DNA of 64,000 bases from Sphingobium sp. AP50. GTDB lineage: Bacteria; Pseudomonadota; Alphaproteobacteria; Sphingomonadales; Sphingomonadaceae. The notes under the pieces were generated by a model. It saw only the letters and a program-made list of their open reading frames with translations. It was not told the origin of the DNA and searched no databases. Positions within the stretch are counted from its first letter, which is position 1. The number at the start of each line of letters is the position of its first letter. The DNA lies in the NCBI RefSeq assembly GCF_900109095.1, contig NZ_FNYZ01000006.1:183860-247859 (forward strand), given 5' to 3'. Positions 30,395-40,791 of this stretch are shown here, piece by piece. The translations under genes were made by a program, and so were the position numbers.

Positions 30395-31078
30395 ATGCGT
30401 CGCCTCGCCCTCAGCCTGTCCGCCTGCCTTGCCCTCTTCGCAACGCCTGCACAGGCCGCCACCAGCGAGGATGAGCAATTCTGGCTGAACCTGACGGCGA
30501 TGGGATCGATAAAGGACGAAATCGTCTATTTCGCCGAAGTCCAGCCGCGCGTCGGCGATGGCATGTCGCGCATTGATCAGGCGCTGTTCCGCGGCGCGCT
30601 GGGCTGGAAATTCTCGCCATCGCTCACCCTTTATCAGGGGTTCGCCCATGTCGTCGTGCCGGTCGAAGGCGGCAAGGACGTCAATGAGGAACGCAGCTTC
30701 CAGCAAGTCAGTTGGGTAATGGGCAAGCCCTGGGACGGCGAATTGTCATCCCGCACGCGACTGGAACAACGCTGGCGCTCCAATGGCGACGATATGGGAT
30801 GGCGCCTGCGCGAAATGCTCCGCTACGAAAAGCCGCTCAAGGCGAACAGCGACGCAGTGAATGCCCTGGTCTATGCCGAAGGCTTCGTCGCTCTCAACGA
30901 CACCGACTGGGGCGCCCGCAGCGGCTTCGACCAGTTGCGCAGCTTCGTCGGCGCCGAACTCGGCCTGCCCGGCGCCTCCACGCTGGAAGTGGGCTATCTC
31001 AACCAACTCATCAACCAGCGCGCCGGCGACACCCGCGTCAATCATGTGGCGTCGGTAACGCTCTTCTTCCGGCATTGA
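30395..31078 (+). CDS. DUF2490-family secreted protein
   Basis: 227-residue protein with a cleavable signal peptide (LSACLALFATPAQA) and a beta-rich body alternating aromatic and polar residues, ending in VTLFFRH, whose terminal aromatic pattern suits an outer-membrane beta-barrel. WLNLTAMG, QPRVGDG and LEQRWR are DUF2490-like. Function unknown. It lies directly after the pgm terminator. Confidence 0.8.
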   Translation: MRRLALSLSACLALFATPAQAATSEDEQFWLNLTAMGSIKDEIVYFAEVQPRVGDGMSRIDQALFRGALGWKFSPSLTLYQGFAHVVVPVEGGKDVNEERSFQQVSWVMGKPWDGELSSRTRLEQRWRSNGDDMGWRLREMLRYEKPLKANSDAVNALVYAEGFVALNDTDWGARSGFDQLRSFVGAELGLPGASTLEVGYLNQLINQRAGDTRVNHVASVTLFFRH

Positions 31079-31108
31079 GGGTACGGGCGGCCTGTCCTAG
31101 GACAAGGC

Positions 31109-31489
31109 ATGTCGTGGCGATCAAGAATCCTGTCGGCGTTGGCCTTTATCGGCGTCTTTTCCGCTTTTCACATCGCCACCGGGCCGTGGGAAAGTGAGGA
31201 TCAGCGGGCCTATCGCGCATTGGTGGTGGCCAGCACGCAAGTCGTGATGCGGCGTGCATCCACCGCCAAACCCGATGCGATCAGGGACTGCATGCTGGCC
31301 ATTCCACCCAGCCTGCTCAACCTTCACGAGTTGCAGGCGGGTGACGGGATCATAGTGGCCAATTCCGTCCAGCGCCTGTTGATCACGATCATGCCGGAAG
31401 GAAGCGGCGCACAGGTGACGGTGCGGCGTCCGCCCGATCGCGAACTGCGCCGATTGCACAGGGCGGCACTGCTGCGATGTATCGGGTGA
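31109..31489 (+). CDS. Hypothetical membrane-anchored protein
   Basis: 126 residues. A hydrophobic N-terminal segment (ILSALAFIGVFSAFHIATG) acts as a signal anchor or signal peptide, followed by a small soluble domain with two cysteines (RDCMLAI and LLRCIG). The family is not recognised. The start lies 30 bases after the DUF2490 stop; the stop is 3 bases from the convergent DUF983 gene. Confidence 0.65.
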   Translation: MSWRSRILSALAFIGVFSAFHIATGPWESEDQRAYRALVVASTQVVMRRASTAKPDAIRDCMLAIPPSLLNLHELQAGDGIIVANSVQRLLITIMPEGSGAQVTVRRPPDRELRRLHRAALLRCIG

Positions 31490-31492
31490 GGT

Positions 31493-31924
31493 CTATTTGT
31501 CGTGCAGCTTCGCCCATAGCGCACTCGTTCCCGCTTCCTGTGCCCGCGTGGTGAATTGCGCGGCGACCAGCCAGCCCTTGATCGGGCGCATCGGCAATAC
31601 GGTGGTCAGGATCAGCACCGGCACGCCCACGGCCAGATGCACCCATAAAGGCGGCCGTGCCATGATCTCCAGCATCAGGATGAAGATCACACCGGGCACA
31701 CAGGCGAAGAGTTGCACGAATACCGCCGGACCATCCGCAGGATCGGCAAAGCTGTAATCGAGCCCGCACACCTCGCAATGATCGCGCAGCGTCAGGAAGC
31801 CGGTGAAGATATGCCCTTCGTTGCAGCGGGGACAGCGGCCAAAGACACCGGTTTCATGCGCCGGGCGCTTTGGCCAGCGCCGGCCGCTCTGATCGGTCCA
31901 GACGGCGTCATTTTGTTCTGTCAT
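31493..31924 (-). CDS. DUF983 membrane protein
   Basis: 143 residues. An N-terminal zinc-ribbon-like pair (CPRCNEGHIF and CEVCGLDY) is followed by two transmembrane helices (VFVQLFACVPGVIFILMLEIM and LAVGVPVLILTTVLP), the arrangement of DUF983. In other bacteria some members sit near cytochrome oxidase genes; here they do not. The start at 31924 (MTEQND) is used. Confidence 0.85.
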   Translation of the reverse strand: MTEQNDAVWTDQSGRRWPKRPAHETGVFGRCPRCNEGHIFTGFLTLRDHCEVCGLDYSFADPADGPAVFVQLFACVPGVIFILMLEIMARPPLWVHLAVGVPVLILTTVLPMRPIKGWLVAAQFTTRAQEAGTSALWAKLHDK

Positions 31925-32058
31925 ATCGGCTCCTCTCCTGCTCTCTGCGACCTTTTCCGCCGTCTTGTCGATTGCGCCTTTTGTCCAAGGCTGGCCTTTG
32001 CGCGCACAAAGCGCTATCGGGCGCGCCAATCAATCATTCGATCTTGTAAGGCAGTCAG

Positions 32059-33159
32059 ATGGGTTTTCGTTGCGGTATCGTCGGTCTTCCCAATGTGGGC
32101 AAGTCCACCCTGTTCAATGCGCTCACCGAAACGCAGGCGGCGCAGGCGGCCAATTATCCCTTCTGCACGATCGAGCCGAATGAAGGCCGCGTCGCCGTGC
32201 CCGACGACCGGCTCCAGACCATCGCCAAGATCGGCGGATCGGCCAAGATTATCGAAACGCAGCTCAGCTTCGTCGACATTGCGGGCCTCGTCCGTGGCGC
32301 GTCGAAGGGCGAAGGGTTGGGCAACCAGTTCCTCGCCAATATTCGCGAGACGGACGCTATCGTCCATGTCCTGCGCTGCTTCGAGGATGGCGACATCACC
32401 CATGTCGAAGGCAAGGTCGATCCCATCGCCGACGCCGAGACGGTCGAAACCGAACTGATGCTCGCCGACCTGGAAAGCCTGGAAAAGCGCGTCCCCAACC
32501 TCGCCAAGAAGGCGGCGCAGGGCGACAAGGAAGCCAAGGCTGCCGCCGCCGTGCTGGGTCAGGCGCTGGACCTGCTGCGCGACGGCAAGCCCGCCCGCCT
32601 CACCGTGCCGCGCGACGTGGAGGAAGAACGCCTGTTCGCGCAGGCGCAGTTGCTGACGGCCAAGCCAGTCCTCTATGTCTGCAATGTCGAGGAAGACGCC
32701 GCTTCGGAAGGCAATGCCCATTCGGCCCGCGTGTTCGAAAAGGCCGCCGCCGAAAATGCCAAGGCGGTGATCGTGTCCGCCGCGATCGAGGCAGAACTGG
32801 TGACGATGCCGATCGAGGAACGCGCCGAATATCTCGAAGCGTTGGGCCTGACCGAAGCCGGCCTCGCCCGCATCATCCGCGCCGGGTACGAACTGCTGGG
32901 CCTCATCACCTTCTTCACCGTCGGGCCGAAGGAAGCGCGCGCCTGGACCGTGCACAAGGGCAGCAAGGCGCCGCAGGCCGCCGGCGCGATCCACACCGAT
33001 TTCGAGAAGGGCTTCATCCGCGCCGAAACCATGGCCTATGCCGACTTCGTCCAGTTCAACGGCGAAGCCGGGGCCAAGGAGGCAGGCAAATGGCGGTCCG
33101 AAGGCAAGGACTATGTCACGCAGGACGGCGACATCATGCTGTTCCGCTTCAACGTCTGA
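32059..33159 (+). CDS. ychF: Redox-regulated ATPase YchF (Obg family)
   Basis: 366-residue P-loop NTPase that binds ATP and the ribosome. It has the P-loop [14 protein letters not shown], the switch region [20 protein letters not shown], the YchF-type NVEE in place of NKxD, and a C-terminal TGS-like domain with [10 protein letters not shown] and [19 protein letters not shown]. Full length. Confidence 0.97.
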   Translation: MGFRCGIVGLPNVGKSTLFNALTETQAAQAANYPFCTIEPNEGRVAVPDDRLQTIAKIGGSAKIIETQLSFVDIAGLVRGASKGEGLGNQFLANIRETDAIVHVLRCFEDGDITHVEGKVDPIADAETVETELMLADLESLEKRVPNLAKKAAQGDKEAKAAAAVLGQALDLLRDGKPARLTVPRDVEEERLFAQAQLLTAKPVLYVCNVEEDAASEGNAHSARVFEKAAAENAKAVIVSAAIEAELVTMPIEERAEYLEALGLTEAGLARIIRAGYELLGLITFFTVGPKEARAWTVHKGSKAPQAAGAIHTDFEKGFIRAETMAYADFVQFNGEAGAKEAGKWRSEGKDYVTQDGDIMLFRFNV

Positions 33160-33170
33160 TCCAATCGAAC

Positions 33171-33199
33171 GGGGCGGGGTTCATCACCCCGCCCCGCCT
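33171..33199. terminator. Terminator hairpin between ychF and the DUF2167 gene
   Basis: A 9-bp stem GGGGCGGGG / CCCCGCCCC between convergent genes, with a weak CCTTTCT tail; likely to serve ychF. Confidence 0.6.
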
Positions 33200-33204
33200 T
33201 TCTA

Positions 33205-34233
33205 TCAGTCTTTCGAAAGTTTCGGCCTGCTGTCTTCTTCCGCAGGCACTTCCGGCACGGTTTCAGCGTCACTTTCGACCGGCGCCTCATAGGCATAGGC
33301 CTCTTCTTGCGCCGCCTTGTTTCCGCCGAACTTCCCCTTGATCCAGCGCCAGGCCACGCCGAAGAACAGGATGATCGGGATCAGCAGCTTCTTGCCGAAC
33401 GCCAGCATCAGCGCCAGCACGCCCAACTTCTTCGCCGCGAGCAGGCCAGCGCCAGCCGCCACCAGACCGCCAATGCCATATTCCGCCACCTTGTCGACAT
33501 CGGGCACGAAATCGGCATAGCGCGCGCCCTGATCGAAGGTCACCGATCCGCCAAACTTGGCCGCCGCCGCCTTCACTTCGGGCAGGTGCGACATGGTGGA
33601 AATCATGTTGAGGCTGAGCACGCCGAACCGCCCCAGCAGCCGCACATCATAGTTGAGCGTCCCTTCCGCCGCATCGCCGAAGCGAATGTCGCGCGCCCAG
33701 ATGACGCTATGATGCGCACGGTCATAGGCCGGGCGCTCTGCCCAGCCGACCAGATGCACCGGCGGATAGCCAGCCTCCGACCGTTCCTTGTTCCGCTCTT
33801 CCTCACCCGATTTCATGTCGCTCATCAGCGCGTCGAAATCGGTGGAGGCGGCGTCATCATCCTTCACATAGCCGCTCTGGTCATAGGTGATGACCGCACC
33901 CCAGGCATCATCATCCAAAAACGTCTTGCCGGCCGGGAACACCAGCCCCAGCACACCGTCCGCCTGCGCCGCGGGATTGCCCCAGGCGTCGACGATCACT
34001 TCCCGCGCTGCCTTGGCATCCAGATAATAATAATCCTTGCCCAGATGCAGCGTCGCCTTCGCCTCCGGCAGAGCGATGTCGCCGGTCTGCGGCTGTTGCC
34101 GTTGCAACATATCCTTGACCTTCGCCTCATAGGCGCGTTGTTCCGCCGTCGGCGCGGGCTGCTGGGCCGGAACGGCAGTCGCCGTTACACCAAGCAGCAG
34201 GACCGCACCCACGGCGCTCCAATATCTTTTCAT
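33205..34233 (-). CDS. DUF2167 membrane-anchored protein
   Basis: 342 residues: signal peptide (VGAVLLLGVTATAVPAQ), a large periplasmic region with the conserved GVLGLVFPAG and SGYVKDDDA, then a hydrophobic C-terminal section (GLVAAGAGLLAAKK; LLIPIILFFGVAWRWIKGKFG) and an acidic tail. This matches DUF2167. Function unknown. The ATG at 34233 is chosen because GGGGGA lies six bases upstream; a second ATG at 34239 directly abuts it. Confidence 0.82.
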   Translation of the reverse strand: MKRYWSAVGAVLLLGVTATAVPAQQPAPTAEQRAYEAKVKDMLQRQQPQTGDIALPEAKATLHLGKDYYYLDAKAAREVIVDAWGNPAAQADGVLGLVFPAGKTFLDDDAWGAVITYDQSGYVKDDDAASTDFDALMSDMKSGEEERNKERSEAGYPPVHLVGWAERPAYDRAHHSVIWARDIRFGDAAEGTLNYDVRLLGRFGVLSLNMISTMSHLPEVKAAAAKFGGSVTFDQGARYADFVPDVDKVAEYGIGGLVAAGAGLLAAKKLGVLALMLAFGKKLLIPIILFFGVAWRWIKGKFGGNKAAQEEAYAYEAPVESDAETVPEVPAEEDSRPKLSKD

Positions 34234-34286
34234 GAACATTCCCCCGTTGGACGGGCAAGACTTTAGAAACAAAAGGATAGAAGGCA

Positions 34287-34805
34287 ATGGCGGAAAGACC
34301 GGTGATGCGCGCGGCCAGAAAGATCGCCTTTCCGCCCAGTGTCGACGCGCATACGAAGCTGCTGATCCTTGGCAGCCTGCCCGGCGACGCATCCATCAAG
34401 CAGGGCGAATATTATGCGCATCGCGGCAATGCCTTCTGGGACTTGCTGGGCGATGTTCTGGGGGAGACCCTGCGCGGCCAGCCCTATGCGATGCGGCTGA
34501 AGCGGCTGCGCGCGCTGGGCATCGGCCTGTGGGACGTGATCGAAAGCGCGGAGCGCCCCGGCAGCCTGGACAGCAGCATCCGGGGCGCGGAACTGCGCGA
34601 CCTTGGCCTGTTCGTGGAGCGACTGCCGACGCTGCGGGCGATCGCCTTCAACGGCAAGACGGCGGCCACCCATGGGCGGCGGCAACTGGGCGATCAACCG
34701 GCGCTGACGCTGATCGACCTGCCCTCCTCCAGCGGCGCCTATGCCAGCCTGTCGCGGGAGGCCAAGCGGCAGGCGTGGATGGCGCTGCGCGACGCTCTGG
34801 CATGA
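34287..34805 (+). CDS. DNA-deoxyinosine glycosylase, UDG family 6-like
   Basis: 172-residue protein of the UDG superfamily. Motif A region LILGSLPGDASIKQGEYYAH, then RGNAFWDLL, IGLWDVIE, the FNGKTA strand and DLPSSSGAYASLS as motif B. The YYAH-x-NAFW and LPSSS pattern matches hypoxanthine-DNA glycosylases (family 6), which remove deaminated adenine. It is divergent from the DUF2167 gene. The catalytic residue is not proven, so related mismatch uracil glycosylase activity remains possible. Confidence 0.88.
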   Translation: MAERPVMRAARKIAFPPSVDAHTKLLILGSLPGDASIKQGEYYAHRGNAFWDLLGDVLGETLRGQPYAMRLKRLRALGIGLWDVIESAERPGSLDSSIRGAELRDLGLFVERLPTLRAIAFNGKTAATHGRRQLGDQPALTLIDLPSSSGAYASLSREAKRQAWMALRDALA

Positions 34806-34886
34806 AAGCCTACCAAAACGTCACTTTACCGTCATGGCATCACTGCTAAGCGGATTTTATTGCACAGATTGAAAACAAGAGTCGCC

Positions 34887-36167
34887 ATGCTGATCCGATC
34901 CCTTGCCGCCGTCCTGCTCACCGTCACCGCGCTCAGCGGCTGCGTGTCCGTCCAGACCGTCCGCTCCGCACCCGCCACCACCACGGCGCAGGCAGAGCAA
35001 CGCGCGCCCGTCACCATCCTCGTGTCGATCGACGGTTTCCGTCCGGATTATCTGAAGCGTGGCGTCTCTCCCAACCTCAATGCCCTCGCCAGCAGCGGCG
35101 TCGGAACATCGATGCGCCCCTCCTTCCCGACCAAGACTTTCCCCAATCACTGGGCGATCGTCACCGGCGACCGGCCCGACCGCAGCGGCATCGTCGCCAA
35201 TAATATGGAGGATGGCAGCCGGCCCAAGGACAAGTTCACCATGGCCAGCGACGATCCTTACTGGTGGAATGAGGCTGAGCCGATCTGGATCACCGCCGAA
35301 AAACAGGGCGTGCGCACCGCCACCATGTTCTGGCCCGGTTCCAACGTCGCCTGGGGCGGCACCAAGGCGTCCGAATGGCCCTATATCATCAACGGCGGAT
35401 CGCGACCCAGCGACTGGGCCCAGTTCAATGAGGCAATCAGCCCGACCCAGCGGGTGAATGGCGTGCTGGACGTGCTGCGCCGCCCCGCCGACATTCGCCC
35501 CCGCTTCGTCACCCTCTATTTCGATGAGGTCGACACCGCTGGCCATGTCAATGGCCCCGATGCGCAGCAGACCACACAGGCCGTAGCCGATGTCGACGCG
35601 CATATCGGCGATCTGGTCGCGGGCCTCAAGGCGCTGGGCCAGCCAGCCAATATCGTCATCGTCTCCGACCATGGCATGGCCGCCAAGGCGAATGACCGGA
35701 TGATCGTGTTGGACAAGATCGCCGACCCGGCCGACTATCGCAGCGTCGAAACCGGCCCCTATGCCAGCCTGGCCGCCATTCCCGGCCATGAAAAGGCGCT
35801 GGAGACGGCGCTGTTCAAGCCACGCGACCATATGCAATGCTGGCGCAAGAGCGAGATCCCGGCCCGCTTCCATTATGGTACGCACCGCCGCATCCCACCC
35901 TATTTCTGCCTCGCCGAGACCGGCTGGGTGTTCCAGAACACGACGCCATCCAAGCCGATCACTGGCGGCGACCATGGCTGGGACGATCGTGCGCCGGAAA
36001 TGCAGGCGCTGTTCATCGCCAATGGCCCGGCCTTCAACACCAGCTTCCGCCCGTCGCCGGACTTCACCAATGTCGATGTCTATCCGCTGCTCGCCCGCCT
36101 GCTGGGCGTGACACCTGTCGCGTCGGACGGCAATGCGGCGGTCTTGCAGGGATTGGTCAAGCCTTGA
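34887..36167 (+). CDS. Nucleotide pyrophosphatase/phosphodiesterase-type lipoprotein
   Basis: 426 residues, with a lipobox at the end of LTVTALSGC and then an alkaline-phosphatase-superfamily domain of the ENPP type. Metal ligand Asp in SIDGFRPDYL, nucleophile Thr in FPTKTFPNHW, EVDTAGH, SDHGMA, and GDHGWDD near the end. It should hydrolyse phosphodiester or pyrophosphate bonds of nucleotides at the periplasmic face. The ATG at 34887 fits the signal peptide; an in-frame TTG at 34860 is less likely. Confidence 0.9.
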   Translation: MLIRSLAAVLLTVTALSGCVSVQTVRSAPATTTAQAEQRAPVTILVSIDGFRPDYLKRGVSPNLNALASSGVGTSMRPSFPTKTFPNHWAIVTGDRPDRSGIVANNMEDGSRPKDKFTMASDDPYWWNEAEPIWITAEKQGVRTATMFWPGSNVAWGGTKASEWPYIINGGSRPSDWAQFNEAISPTQRVNGVLDVLRRPADIRPRFVTLYFDEVDTAGHVNGPDAQQTTQAVADVDAHIGDLVAGLKALGQPANIVIVSDHGMAAKANDRMIVLDKIADPADYRSVETGPYASLAAIPGHEKALETALFKPRDHMQCWRKSEIPARFHYGTHRRIPPYFCLAETGWVFQNTTPSKPITGGDHGWDDRAPEMQALFIANGPAFNTSFRPSPDFTNVDVYPLLARLLGVTPVASDGNAAVLQGLVKP

Positions 36168-36225
36168 CATTGACGTAAACGGAAAGCCTCCTTACATCCT
36201 CATCCAACGCAAAAATCGGAGTTGG

Positions 36226-36696
36226 ATGAGGATGGAAGAGATTGTCTATTTCGAGGATATCGCGATCGGCGATGGCTTCGACTTCGGTCCGCTCACCATA
36301 ACCCGCGACGAGACGGTCGCCTTCGCGGCGGAATTCGATCCCCAGCCCTTCCATCTGTCGGATGAGGCGGCAGCGACCACCCATTTCGGTACGATTTCCG
36401 CCAGCGGATGGCACACGACCGCCCTTTTCATGAAGATGTTCGTCGCGGAAATGCAGGCCCATCCGGGGCGGCAGGCGGCCAGCCTTGGCGCGATGGGCGT
36501 GGACGAACTGCGCTGGCTGCGCCCGGTGCGCCCCGGCGACACGCTGCGCGGACGCAGCGAGGTGATCGACAAGAAGGCATCGCAAAGCCGCCCGGAAATG
36601 GGGATCGTCCGCAACAAGGTGACGATCCTCAATCAGAACGACAAGCCGGTCCTCACCATGATCCCGATCGCCATGTGGCGCACGCGACCCGTATAA
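36226..36696 (+). CDS. MaoC-like dehydratase / hot-dog fold protein
   Basis: 156 residues of the MaoC (R-specific enoyl-CoA hydratase-like) family: YFEDIAIGD at the start, ITRDETVAFAAEFDPQPFHL with the catalytic Asp/His pair, FGTISASGWHT and ELRWLRPVRPGDTL. The substrate cannot be told. The ATG at 36226 has GGAG upstream; a second ATG lies at 36232. Confidence 0.9.
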   Translation: MRMEEIVYFEDIAIGDGFDFGPLTITRDETVAFAAEFDPQPFHLSDEAAATTHFGTISASGWHTTALFMKMFVAEMQAHPGRQAASLGAMGVDELRWLRPVRPGDTLRGRSEVIDKKASQSRPEMGIVRNKVTILNQNDKPVLTMIPIAMWRTRPV

Positions 36697-36782
36697 TCCG
36701 GGCCAAATGCTGCATAGTGGCTCTGCGCAGCCCCCTTCGTTGGCGGTAGGGAAGCGCACGCCACCATCAGGGAAAGCCGCCC

Positions 36783-37409
36783 ATGCCCAGCACCGCCCAT
36801 CTCCTCGCCTTCGCGCTGATATCGCTGGGCATGGTGCTGACCCCCGGCCCGAACATGATCTACCTGATCTCCCGCTCCATTTCACAGGGACGCACGGCAG
36901 GCATGATCTCCCTGCTCGGCGTGGCCTGCGGCTTCCTCTTCTACATGATCAGCGCAGCCTTCGGCATCACCGCGCTGCTGATGGCGGTGCCCTTCGCTTA
37001 TGATGTGCTGCGGATCGGCGGTGCGCTCTATCTGCTCTGGCTGGCCTGGAATGCCGTGCGGCCCGGCGGCCGATCGCCCTTTCAGGTCCGCACACTGCCG
37101 CAGGATGGTCCGCGTCGGCTCTTCACCATGGGGCTGGTCACGAACCTGCTCAATCCCAAGGTCGCGATGATCTATCTGTCGCTGCTGCCGCAATTCGTCG
37201 ATCCGGCGCGCGGCCATATATTGGGCCAGTCGCTGGTGCTGGGGGCGACGCAGATCGTGATCAGCCTGTCGGTCAACGCCGTCATCGCCTGCCTCGCCGG
37301 ATCAATCGCCGGCTTCCTGCACGGCCGCCCGCGCTGGCTGACGATCCAGCGCTGGTTCATGGGCACGGTGCTGGGCGGACTGGCCGTGCGCATGGCGGTG
37401 GAACGGTAG
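36783..37409 (+). CDS. LysE-family translocator
   Basis: 208-residue inner-membrane exporter with about six hydrophobic segments. The family motif LTPGPNMIYLISRSISQGR is near the N terminus, with ALYLLWLAWNAVR and LVTNLLNPKVAMIYLSLLPQF further on. These RhtB/LysE proteins export amino acids or derivatives; the substrate is unknown. Confidence 0.92.
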   Translation: MPSTAHLLAFALISLGMVLTPGPNMIYLISRSISQGRTAGMISLLGVACGFLFYMISAAFGITALLMAVPFAYDVLRIGGALYLLWLAWNAVRPGGRSPFQVRTLPQDGPRRLFTMGLVTNLLNPKVAMIYLSLLPQFVDPARGHILGQSLVLGATQIVISLSVNAVIACLAGSIAGFLHGRPRWLTIQRWFMGTVLGGLAVRMAVER

Positions 37410-37417
37410 GAATTACG

Positions 37418-37768
37418 TCAGGCTTCGCCGTTACAAAAAATTGAAACTACACGATCCGATAGAACGTCATAGGTCAATGAAATGACGCTGCACCCACCGT
37501 CCATAATTTGTGGCGCTTCATCGACTTCAACCCACCATCGCCCCGGTTTCCGATCCATAGAAAGCACGCCATAAACCTTGCGATGGTCGGTATCTGACGC
37601 CCAATAATAATAGCGGCTATAGTCCTTCAGCGGCCAAGCCCTTTGCGGCATGGCAATTTTCGTTTCTATTTTCGCCATCAACTCTTCGCTTTCTCGCTTC
37701 GAGCTTTCAGTGCAGCCCGGCAACGCGATGATGGCTGACAACAAAAACAGAATTGCCGATCTACACAT
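37418..37768 (-). CDS. Small lipoprotein downstream of mutL
   Basis: 116 residues with the signal MCRSAILFLLSAIIALPGC (lipobox ALPGC), followed by a soluble domain with YSRYYYWASD and GRWWVEVDEAP. Two late cysteines (GGCSVI, IFCNGE) could pair. The family is not recognised. The ATG overlaps the mutL TGA by one base. Its GC content is lower than mutL. Confidence 0.72.
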   Translation of the reverse strand: MCRSAILFLLSAIIALPGCTESSKRESEELMAKIETKIAMPQRAWPLKDYSRYYYWASDTDHRKVYGVLSMDRKPGRWWVEVDEAPQIMDGGCSVISLTYDVLSDRVVSIFCNGEA

Positions 37769-39570
37769 CACTTCCGCCCAAACAGCTTCTCGATATCGCC
37801 ATGCCCCAGCTTCACCCAGGTCGGCCGCCCGTGATTGCACTGGCCTGAGCGCGGCGTGACTTCCATCTCTCGCAGCAGCGCGTTCATTTCCGCGACGCTC
37901 AGCACGCGGCCGGCGCGGACCGATCCGTGGCAGGCCATGGTTGCGGCGACGAGGTCCAGCCGCTCCTTGAGCGACAGCGCACTGTCATAGGCGGCGAGAT
38001 CGTCGGCCAGATCCGTGACCAGTCCCTGCACATCCGACTGCCCCAGCATGGCTGGGACCGCGCGCACTAGCATCGCGGACGGACCAAAGCGCTCCAGATC
38101 GAGACCGAAATCTTTAAGTTCGGCGATCCGTGCCTCCAGCCGGTCGCAGGCCGGCTCATCCAGTTCCACCACTTCGGGCAGCAGCAGCGCCTGAGACGCC
38201 ACGCCCTGACCCTCCATCGCCCGGCGCATCCGTTCCAGCGTCAGCCGCTCATGCGCGGCATGCTGGTCGACGATGACAAGGCCATCCTCCGCCTCCGCGA
38301 CGATATAGGTGCGCGCCACCTGCCCACGGGCGACACCCAGCGGGAAGCTGTGCGCTTCCGGCGCGGGCGCAGCGGCCGGTTCGGCGCGGGCCTGCGGCGG
38401 CGGGGTCAGGAAGGAGGCGCGACGATCCGCAAAGCCGGAGGGCGCGAACTGGCTGTAACTGGCGGGCACGCTCCCCGACAAGCCGGCCGCCGCCTCGAAG
38501 ATCGGCATGGAACCGATCGGCGTCGGCGACAGCGGCTCCGGTTTCCAGGCGGCGAGGCCCGCCGCATCCGCCTGCTGCACCGACCGGAAGCCTTCGGCAT
38601 CCAGCGCGCGGCGCAGGCCGGACACGATCATGCCCCGGATCAGCGCCGGATCACGGAAGCGCACTTCGGTCTTGGCGGGATGGACATTCACATCCACCTC
38701 ATGCGCCGGTACGTCCAAAAACAGCGCCACCACAGGATGCCGGTCCCGCGCCAGCATATCGGCATAGGCGCCGCGCAACGCCCCGATCAGCAGCCGGTCC
38801 TTCACCGGGCGGCCATTGACGAACAGATATTGATGATCGCCCACGCCGCGATTGTAGGTCGGCAGGGAAGCCACGCCCGACAACTGCACCCCGTCCCGCT
38901 CCAGCGACACGATCACATGATTATCCGCCAGTTGCCGGTCGGTGAGCGAAGCGACCCGATCCTCCCGCGCTTCGCCGCCCTGCACGCCCAGCACCCGCCG
39001 GCCATCATGTTCCACCGAAAAAGCGACGGCCGGATGTGCCATTGCGAGACGTCGCACGACATCGAGGCAGGCGGCATATTCCGCCTTGGGCGAGCGCAGG
39101 AACTTACGCCGCGCGGGCACCTTGCCGAACAGTTGCTCCACGGTGACGCGGGTGCCCGGCGGCAGAGCAGCAGGCCCCTCCGCCACCAGCTGGCCATTGT
39201 CGACCGTGCGGTTCCATCCGTCGGCCCCGCGTGGACGGCTGTCGATGGAGAGGCGAGCGACACTGGCGATCGAAGGAAGCGCCTCCCCCCTAAAACCCAA
39301 AGTCGCCACATTTTCAATGGCATCGTCGGGCATCTTGGACGTGGCATGCCGCTCCAGCGCCAGCGCCATGTCCGCCGAATCCATGCCGCTGCCATCGTCG
39401 CTGACCTCGATCCGGTCGAGCCCCCCATTCGACAGGCGAACGGCGACGCGAGTCGCCCCCGCATCCAAAGCGTTTTCAACGATCTCTTTCAGCGCGCTGG
39501 CGGGTCTTTCGACCACTTCACCGGCAGCGATACGATTGACCAGATGTTCGGGCAGACGGCGTATTGACAT
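37768..39570 (-). CDS. mutL: DNA mismatch repair protein MutL
   Basis: 600-residue mismatch repair ATPase. The GHKL ATPase motifs are EIVENALDAGA, DDGSGMD, ATSKM and GFRGEALPSI. The C-terminal dimerisation domain has the endonuclease motif DQHA-x2-E-x4-E (DQHAAHERLTLE), ACHGSVRAG and CNHGRPTW, so this MutL should nick DNA itself, as in bacteria without MutH. It is divergent from mreB across 156 bases. Confidence 0.97.
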   Translation of the reverse strand: MSIRRLPEHLVNRIAAGEVVERPASALKEIVENALDAGATRVAVRLSNGGLDRIEVSDDGSGMDSADMALALERHATSKMPDDAIENVATLGFRGEALPSIASVARLSIDSRPRGADGWNRTVDNGQLVAEGPAALPPGTRVTVEQLFGKVPARRKFLRSPKAEYAACLDVVRRLAMAHPAVAFSVEHDGRRVLGVQGGEAREDRVASLTDRQLADNHVIVSLERDGVQLSGVASLPTYNRGVGDHQYLFVNGRPVKDRLLIGALRGAYADMLARDRHPVVALFLDVPAHEVDVNVHPAKTEVRFRDPALIRGMIVSGLRRALDAEGFRSVQQADAAGLAAWKPEPLSPTPIGSMPIFEAAAGLSGSVPASYSQFAPSGFADRRASFLTPPPQARAEPAAAPAPEAHSFPLGVARGQVARTYIVAEAEDGLVIVDQHAAHERLTLERMRRAMEGQGVASQALLLPEVVELDEPACDRLEARIAELKDFGLDLERFGPSAMLVRAVPAMLGQSDVQGLVTDLADDLAAYDSALSLKERLDLVAATMACHGSVRAGRVLSVAEMNALLREMEVTPRSGQCNHGRPTWVKLGHGDIEKLFGRK

Positions 39571-39723
39571 TGATTAGGGACTAGCCCAAGCGAGCGCTTT
39601 CCGCGACCCGCGAAGCTGATTTTTTTGCACTGCACAGCGCAAAAACAGCTATTAGCGGTTGAGCGAACCAGCTTTCCGACCGTTCCCTGTCGCGTCGCGG
39701 GGACGGCTGGCGAAACAGGATAA

Positions 39724-40773
<1,050 letters not shown>

Positions 40774-40791
40774 ACGAGGGGGACGGCTTAG